Under the pieces are notes generated by a model. The model did no database searches. It was not told where the DNA came from and saw only the letters and a list, made by a program, of their open reading frames with translations. Positions 32,490-35,939 of a stretch of 35,939 bases of DNA are shown here, in pieces. Position numbers and translations under genes: made by a program. Numbering within the stretch: the first letter of the stretch is position 1; every line of letters begins with the position of its first letter. The DNA is from Pseudomonadota bacterium (GTDB taxonomy: Bacteria; Chloroflexota; UBA6077; JAJPGT01). The stretch covers positions 1-35,939 of the forward strand of contig JAJPGT010000082.1 in assembly GCA_021325655.1 (NCBI GenBank). Reading direction: 5' to 3'.

Positions 32490-33413
32490 ATGGTTCTCGG
32501 TCGGCTCTTCAAGATCGACAAAGGGGTGGAAAAGACTCGCGCCGGATTCTTCTCGCGCATGTCCGAGCTGTTCGGGCGGGCGAAGATCGACGAGAATCTC
32601 TGGGATGAGCTCGAGGAAATCCTGATCGCCTCCGACGTCGGCGTCGCCACCACCGAGCAGGTAATGAGCAATCTGCGACACCGGGTGGAGATCGGCGCGC
32701 TCACCACCCCGCGCGACCTGCGGCGCGGCATCCAGGAGGAGCTGGTCGACATCCTCGACATCGCGGCCACGGACGAGCCGCTCATCGCCGGCCCGCTCAC
32801 GGTAGTGCTGGTGGTCGGAGTGAACGGGGTCGGCAAGACGACAACCATCGCCAAGCTCGCCAGGCTCTGGAGGGAAGAGGGGCACAGCGTCGTGCTCGCC
32901 GCCGCCGATACCTTCCGCGCCGCGGCAGTTGACCAGTTGAAGATCTGGGCGGACCGCTCCGGCGTAGCACTGGTAGCGCACCAGCCGGGCGCCGATCCCG
33001 GCTCGGTGACGTTCGACGCCATCAGCGCCGCCCGTGCCCGCGGTGCGGATGTGGTTGTCGTGGACACCGCCGGCCGGCTGCACACCAAGATCAACCTCAT
33101 GGAAGAGCTGAAGAAGATCCGCCGGGTGATCGACAAGCAGGCGGTGCCGCGGGTCAAGACGCTGCTGGTGCTGGACGCCACCACCGGGCAGAATGGGCTG
33201 ATGCAGGCAAAGAGCTTCGCCGGCACGAGCGGGATCGATGGTGTGATCGTCACCAAGCTGGATGGCACCGCCCGCGGCGGTGTGGTCTTCTCGATCGTTA
33301 AGGAGCTCCAGGTTCCGGTGCTGTTCGTTGGCACCGGCGAGAAGCTGGACGACCTGGCCGAGTTCGACCCGGAAGTCTTCGTCGAGGCGCTGTTCCAGCC
33401 CGCCAGCAGGTGA
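32490..33413 (+). CDS. ftsY: Signal recognition particle receptor FtsY
   Basis: 307 aa. SRP-receptor GTPase that docks ribosome-SRP complexes to the Sec translocon. The N domain begins near the start (MVLGRLFKIDKGVEKTRAGFFSRM is preceded by no acidic A domain), then GTPase motifs G1 GVNGVGKTTTIAKLA, DTFRAAAVDQL, G3 VVVDTAGRLHTK, G4 TKLDGTARGG and closing GTGEKLDDLAEFDPEVFVEALF. The ATG has TGAGGTG upstream. ffh follows after 7 bases, so receptor and particle GTPase are co-expressed. Confidence 0.98.
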   Translation: MVLGRLFKIDKGVEKTRAGFFSRMSELFGRAKIDENLWDELEEILIASDVGVATTEQVMSNLRHRVEIGALTTPRDLRRGIQEELVDILDIAATDEPLIAGPLTVVLVVGVNGVGKTTTIAKLARLWREEGHSVVLAAADTFRAAAVDQLKIWADRSGVALVAHQPGADPGSVTFDAISAARARGADVVVVDTAGRLHTKINLMEELKKIRRVIDKQAVPRVKTLLVLDATTGQNGLMQAKSFAGTSGIDGVIVTKLDGTARGGVVFSIVKELQVPVLFVGTGEKLDDLAEFDPEVFVEALFQPASR

Positions 33414-33420
33414 GGAGACG

Positions 33421-34764
33421 ATGTTCGAGAGCCTATCCGACAAGCTGCACGATCTGTTCACCCGGCTCGGGCGCAAGGGGAAGCTGACCGAGGCGGACGT
33501 CGAGGCCGTAGCGCGCGAGGTGCGGATCGCGCTGCTTGAGGCCGACGTCAACTTCAAGGTTGTCAAGAGCTTCGTCAACACCGTCAAAGAGCGGGCTGTT
33601 GGCGTCGAGGTGCTGCAGAGCTTCAGCCCGACGCAGCAGGTAGTGAAGATCGTCACCGAGGCGCTGATCGAGACGCTCGGGACGACCCAGGCGAAGCTAG
33701 CCGCCGATCCATCCGGGCTGACCGTGGTGATGCTGGTCGGGCTGCAGGGCTCGGGTAAGACCACCACCGCCGCCAAGCTAGCGCTGCATCTGCGCAAGCA
33801 GGGCAAGCGGGCGCTGCTGGTGGCGGCCGATCCGTACCGCCCGGCCGCAGTGACGCAGCTTCAGACGCTGGGCAAGCAGCTCGACATCCCGGTCTTCCAC
33901 GATCCGAGCAAGAAGCCCCCGGAGCTGGCGCGGGCGGCGGTGGACTACGCCCGCTCGAATGGCTTCAACTACGTGCTGCTGGATACCGCGGGCCGGCTGC
34001 ACATCTCAGACGAGATGATGCGCGAGCTGGAGGAGATCAAGCGCCGTGTCTCGCCGCACGAGATCCTGTTCGTCGCCGACGCGATGACCGGCCAGGACGT
34101 GGTGCGGGTGGCAGAGGAGTTCAACACCCGGCTGCAGCTCACCGGCGCGATCCTGACCAAGATGGACGGCGACGCGCGTGGCGGCGCGGCACTGTCGCTG
34201 CGGGCGGTGACGGGCGTCCCGATCAAGTACGTCGGCACCGGCGAGAAGCCCGATGCACTCGAGGCGTTCTACCCGGACCGGGTCGCGCAGCGCATCCTCG
34301 GCATGGGCGATGTGCTCAGCCTGATCGAACGCGCCAACGAAGTGATCGACCAGACAAAACAGAAGGAGCTGGAAAAGAAGCTCCGCACCGCCACCTTCGA
34401 CCTGGAAGATTTCCTGGAGCAGATGCGCCAGGTGCAGAAGATGGGGCCGCTGGACCAGCTCCTGGACAAGATCCCCGGCCTGGGGCGGATGATGAAGGTG
34501 CAGAACCTGCCCCGCATCGAGGAGAAGCAGGTGAAGCGGATCGAGGCGATCATCCTCTCGATGACGCCCGAGGAGCGCCGCCGGCCCGAGATCATCGGCG
34601 GCAGCCGCAAGCGGCGGATCGCCAAGGGCAGCGGAACCACCCCGGCCGAGGTGAACCATCTCCTGAACCAGTTCCGCGAGATGCAGAAGATGATCCGGCA
34701 GCTCAGCGGGATGAGCGGCAAGGGACCGATGAGCCTGCCACCGATGCCGCTGCCACGACGGTAG
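33421..34764 (+). CDS. ffh: Signal recognition particle GTPase Ffh
   Basis: 447 aa. Protein subunit of SRP, which binds signal sequences and 4.5S/SRP RNA. The N domain (MFESLSDKLHDLFTRLGRKGKLTE), G domain (G1 GLQGSGKTTTAAKLALHL, ADPYRPAAVTQL, DTAGRLHISDEMMREL, TKMDGDARGGAALS, GTGEKPDALEAFYPDRVAQRILGMGDV) and methionine-containing M domain (about 325-440, including the RNA-binding MTPEERRRPEIIGGSRKRRIAKGSGT) are all present. The ATG has GGTGAGGAG upstream. The C-terminal tail is short (LPPMPLPRR). No SRP RNA gene is recognised in the window. Confidence 0.98.
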   Translation: MFESLSDKLHDLFTRLGRKGKLTEADVEAVAREVRIALLEADVNFKVVKSFVNTVKERAVGVEVLQSFSPTQQVVKIVTEALIETLGTTQAKLAADPSGLTVVMLVGLQGSGKTTTAAKLALHLRKQGKRALLVAADPYRPAAVTQLQTLGKQLDIPVFHDPSKKPPELARAAVDYARSNGFNYVLLDTAGRLHISDEMMRELEEIKRRVSPHEILFVADAMTGQDVVRVAEEFNTRLQLTGAILTKMDGDARGGAALSLRAVTGVPIKYVGTGEKPDALEAFYPDRVAQRILGMGDVLSLIERANEVIDQTKQKELEKKLRTATFDLEDFLEQMRQVQKMGPLDQLLDKIPGLGRMMKVQNLPRIEEKQVKRIEAIILSMTPEERRRPEIIGGSRKRRIAKGSGTTPAEVNHLLNQFREMQKMIRQLSGMSGKGPMSLPPMPLPRR

Positions 34765-34769
34765 CGCCC

Positions 34770-35342
34770 ATGCGCGAGACAGATCGAGCGCCAGAGCCCC
34801 CCGGTCGCGCAGCGCGAGAGCTACGGCTCAGCCGGCGCCGCTTGCTGCTCGGCACGGCCGGCGCCACGCTGGCGGCGCTCGCCTTCGGCTGCACTCGACT
34901 GCTACAGCCGGGCAGCAGTGATCTCCCCTCCGCCCCGGATTTCACCGCCGAGCGCTACGGCGGTGGCACCTTCCAGCTCTCCTCGCTGCGCGGGACGCCC
35001 GTCTTCCTGAACTTCTGGGCCTCCTGGTGTGCCCCCTGCAAGGCGGAGATGCCCGGCTTCGAGCACCTCTGGCAGCGCTACAAGGACCGCAAGGACCATC
35101 CAGTGCAGTTCGTCGGGGTCAACGTCAACGACCTGCAGATGGATTACGAGCGGTTCCTGCGGGATGAGGTCCACGTCAGCTACACCATCGTCCGCACCGA
35201 GAACCTGGACGTCCCCAAGGCGTACGAGGTCAGCGGACTACCGTTCTCCGTGTTCATCACCCGCGACGGGAAGATCGCCAAATCGTGGCTTGGCAGTCTG
35301 GCCGAGGACAAGCTCGACGCCTTCCTGCAGGAGCAGCTCTAG
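34770..35342 (+). CDS. TlpA/ResA-like thioredoxin-fold lipoprotein with twin-arginine signal
   Basis: 190 aa. The N-terminus has a twin-arginine motif (LSRRRLLLG), a hydrophobic core (TAGATLAALAF) and a lipobox ending FGC, suggesting Tat export and lipidation at Cys45. The mature part is a TlpA/AlkA-type thioredoxin domain: FQLSSLRGTPVFLNFWASWCAPCKAEMPGFEHL with the CAPC redox pair, and a cis-Pro region VSGLPFSVFITRDGKI. Such proteins reduce disulfides outside the membrane, for example in cytochrome c maturation. No ccm/res genes are adjacent. It starts only 5 bases after the ffh stop and is probably read from the same transcript. Confidence 0.9.
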   Translation: MRETDRAPEPPGRAARELRLSRRRLLLGTAGATLAALAFGCTRLLQPGSSDLPSAPDFTAERYGGGTFQLSSLRGTPVFLNFWASWCAPCKAEMPGFEHLWQRYKDRKDHPVQFVGVNVNDLQMDYERFLRDEVHVSYTIVRTENLDVPKAYEVSGLPFSVFITRDGKIAKSWLGSLAEDKLDAFLQEQL

Positions 35343-35372
35343 CCCGGCTCGCCCGGTAGGGCCGCGGCCTCG

Positions 35373-35394
35373 CCCGCCGGCGGCTGGCGGCGGG
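35373..35394 (+). terminator. GC-rich hairpin after the thioredoxin-like gene
   Basis: CCCGCCG pairs with CGGCGGG around an 8-base loop, 30 bases after the stop. No T-run follows, so termination strength is doubtful. Confidence 0.25.
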
Positions 35395-35437
35395 TCGACG
35401 GCACGGGAAATGCCCGGCCGATCTGTGCCCAGCGCGC

Positions 35438-35443
35438 TACAAT
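35438..35443 (+). promoter_or_regulatory. Possible -10 box of the sigma factor gene
   Basis: TACAAT in an AT-richer patch 41 bases before the GTG start. No clear -35 element is found at the expected distance. Confidence 0.35.
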
Positions 35444-35484
35444 AGACATAACAAGTCAACTTGCCCTAGGAAGTCAGGTGCACT

Positions 35485-35939
35485 GTGGACGAGAGGCGCG
35501 CCTCGATGACGCCCGGCTCGCCCGATGAGGGGTATCTTTCCTGGCCGGATAGCCTGCACGACCCTGGATCCGAGGACGACGGGCGGCTGCACGACGATCT
35601 GCTCAGTGCCTGCATGCCGGGAACAGTGGCAGAGGACGAAGGTCTGTTTGCGCCCGAGACGCCGGCGGAGATCTACCTCCGCGACATCTCCCGCGTGCCG
35701 CTGCTGACCGCCGACGAGGAAGTGATGCTCGCCCAGCGGCTTGAGGCCGGCGAGGCGGCCCGCGCCCGGCTGGCGGCTGAGCCCGACCTGCCTCCGGAGG
35801 AACGGCGGCAGCTCGAGGAGACGCTGCGCATCGGCGACGAGGCGCGCCGCCGGCTGACCGAGAGCAACCTGCGGCTGGTGGTCTCGGTCGCCCGCAAGTA
35901 CATGGGGCGGGGGCTGCCGCTGCTGGACCTGGTGCAGGA
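35485..35939 (+). CDS. RNA polymerase sigma-70 family factor, 5' part
   Basis: Open to the right edge; 151 codons seen. The GTG at 35485 has AGGTG upstream; an ATG 7 codons later is an alternative. A short acidic N-terminus (SLHDPGSEDDGRLHDDLL) leads to sigma region 1.2 (EIYLRDISRVPLLTADEEVMLAQRLEAG), a short spacer in place of the long non-conserved region, and the start of region 2 (ESNLRLVVSVARKYMGRGLPLLDLVQ). The regions are those of group 1/2 (RpoD/SigA-like) factors. The absence of a long region 1.1 and the cut 3' end prevent deciding whether this is the primary sigma factor or a paralogue. Confidence 0.92.
   Translation, partial: MDERRASMTPGSPDEGYLSWPDSLHDPGSEDDGRLHDDLLSACMPGTVAEDEGLFAPETPAEIYLRDISRVPLLTADEEVMLAQRLEAGEAARARLAAEPDLPPEERRQLEETLRIGDEARRRLTESNLRLVVSVARKYMGRGLPLLDLVQ

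Overview
The window is GC-rich bacterial chromosome, almost fully coding. Gene content and style (GTG/TTG starts, ATGA/GTGA gene overlaps, weak Shine-Dalgarno (SD) sites, Ala/Arg/Gly-rich proteins) suggest Chloroflexota, probably class Thermomicrobia (Sphaerobacter/Thermomicrobium relatives). That placement is inferred from protein style; no rRNA gene is present to confirm it. No IS element, prophage, CRISPR array or replication origin is visible.

Layout. (1) 1-632: 5' part of a secreted collagen-like Gly-X-Thr protein on the minus strand, running off the left edge. (2) 633-1506: a lower-GC stretch with no convincing gene. (3) 1507-5255: a tightly overlapping operon of two LpxL/PatA-type acyltransferases, a PimA-like GT4 glycosyltransferase and a CDP-alcohol phosphatidyltransferase. 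This is the enzyme set of actinobacterial phosphatidylinositol-mannoside synthesis. (4) 5294-5421: tRNA-Arg(CCG) and a terminator. (5) 5444-8973: a good promoter with a long leader, a P1/DmpA-NylC family peptidase, and a long RelA/SpoT (p)ppGpp enzyme. (6) 9074-11675 (minus): a membrane-anchored FecR-like protein and tgt. (7) 11761-14492: ruvB, queA and a Ham1-like NTP pyrophosphatase; queA and tgt serve the same queuosine pathway. (8) 14409-19465: mutY (minus), then a divergent membrane/GAF histidine kinase with its OmpR-family regulator, followed by PhoB-like direct repeats and a 67-aa protein. (9) 19629-23291: a GNAT-like protein, a XerC/D recombinase, a secreted HExxH metalloprotease and tRNA-Pro(CGG). 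(10) 23344-24993 (minus): mazG and an FmdB-type zinc ribbon. (11) 25145-27931: tldD-tldE behind a perfect 30-bp palindrome. (12) 27978-34764: rnc-smc, then ftsY-ffh, a classic chromosome-segregation and protein-targeting neighbourhood. (13) 34770-35342: a twin-arginine thioredoxin-like lipoprotein. (14) 35485-end: the 5' part of a sigma-70 gene.

Most of the window is housekeeping. The least ordinary parts are the PIM-like lipid operon, whose second acyltransferase has lost the acidic residue of its HX4D motif; the collagen-like surface protein; the regularly spaced repeats after the two-component pair; and the palindrome before tldD.
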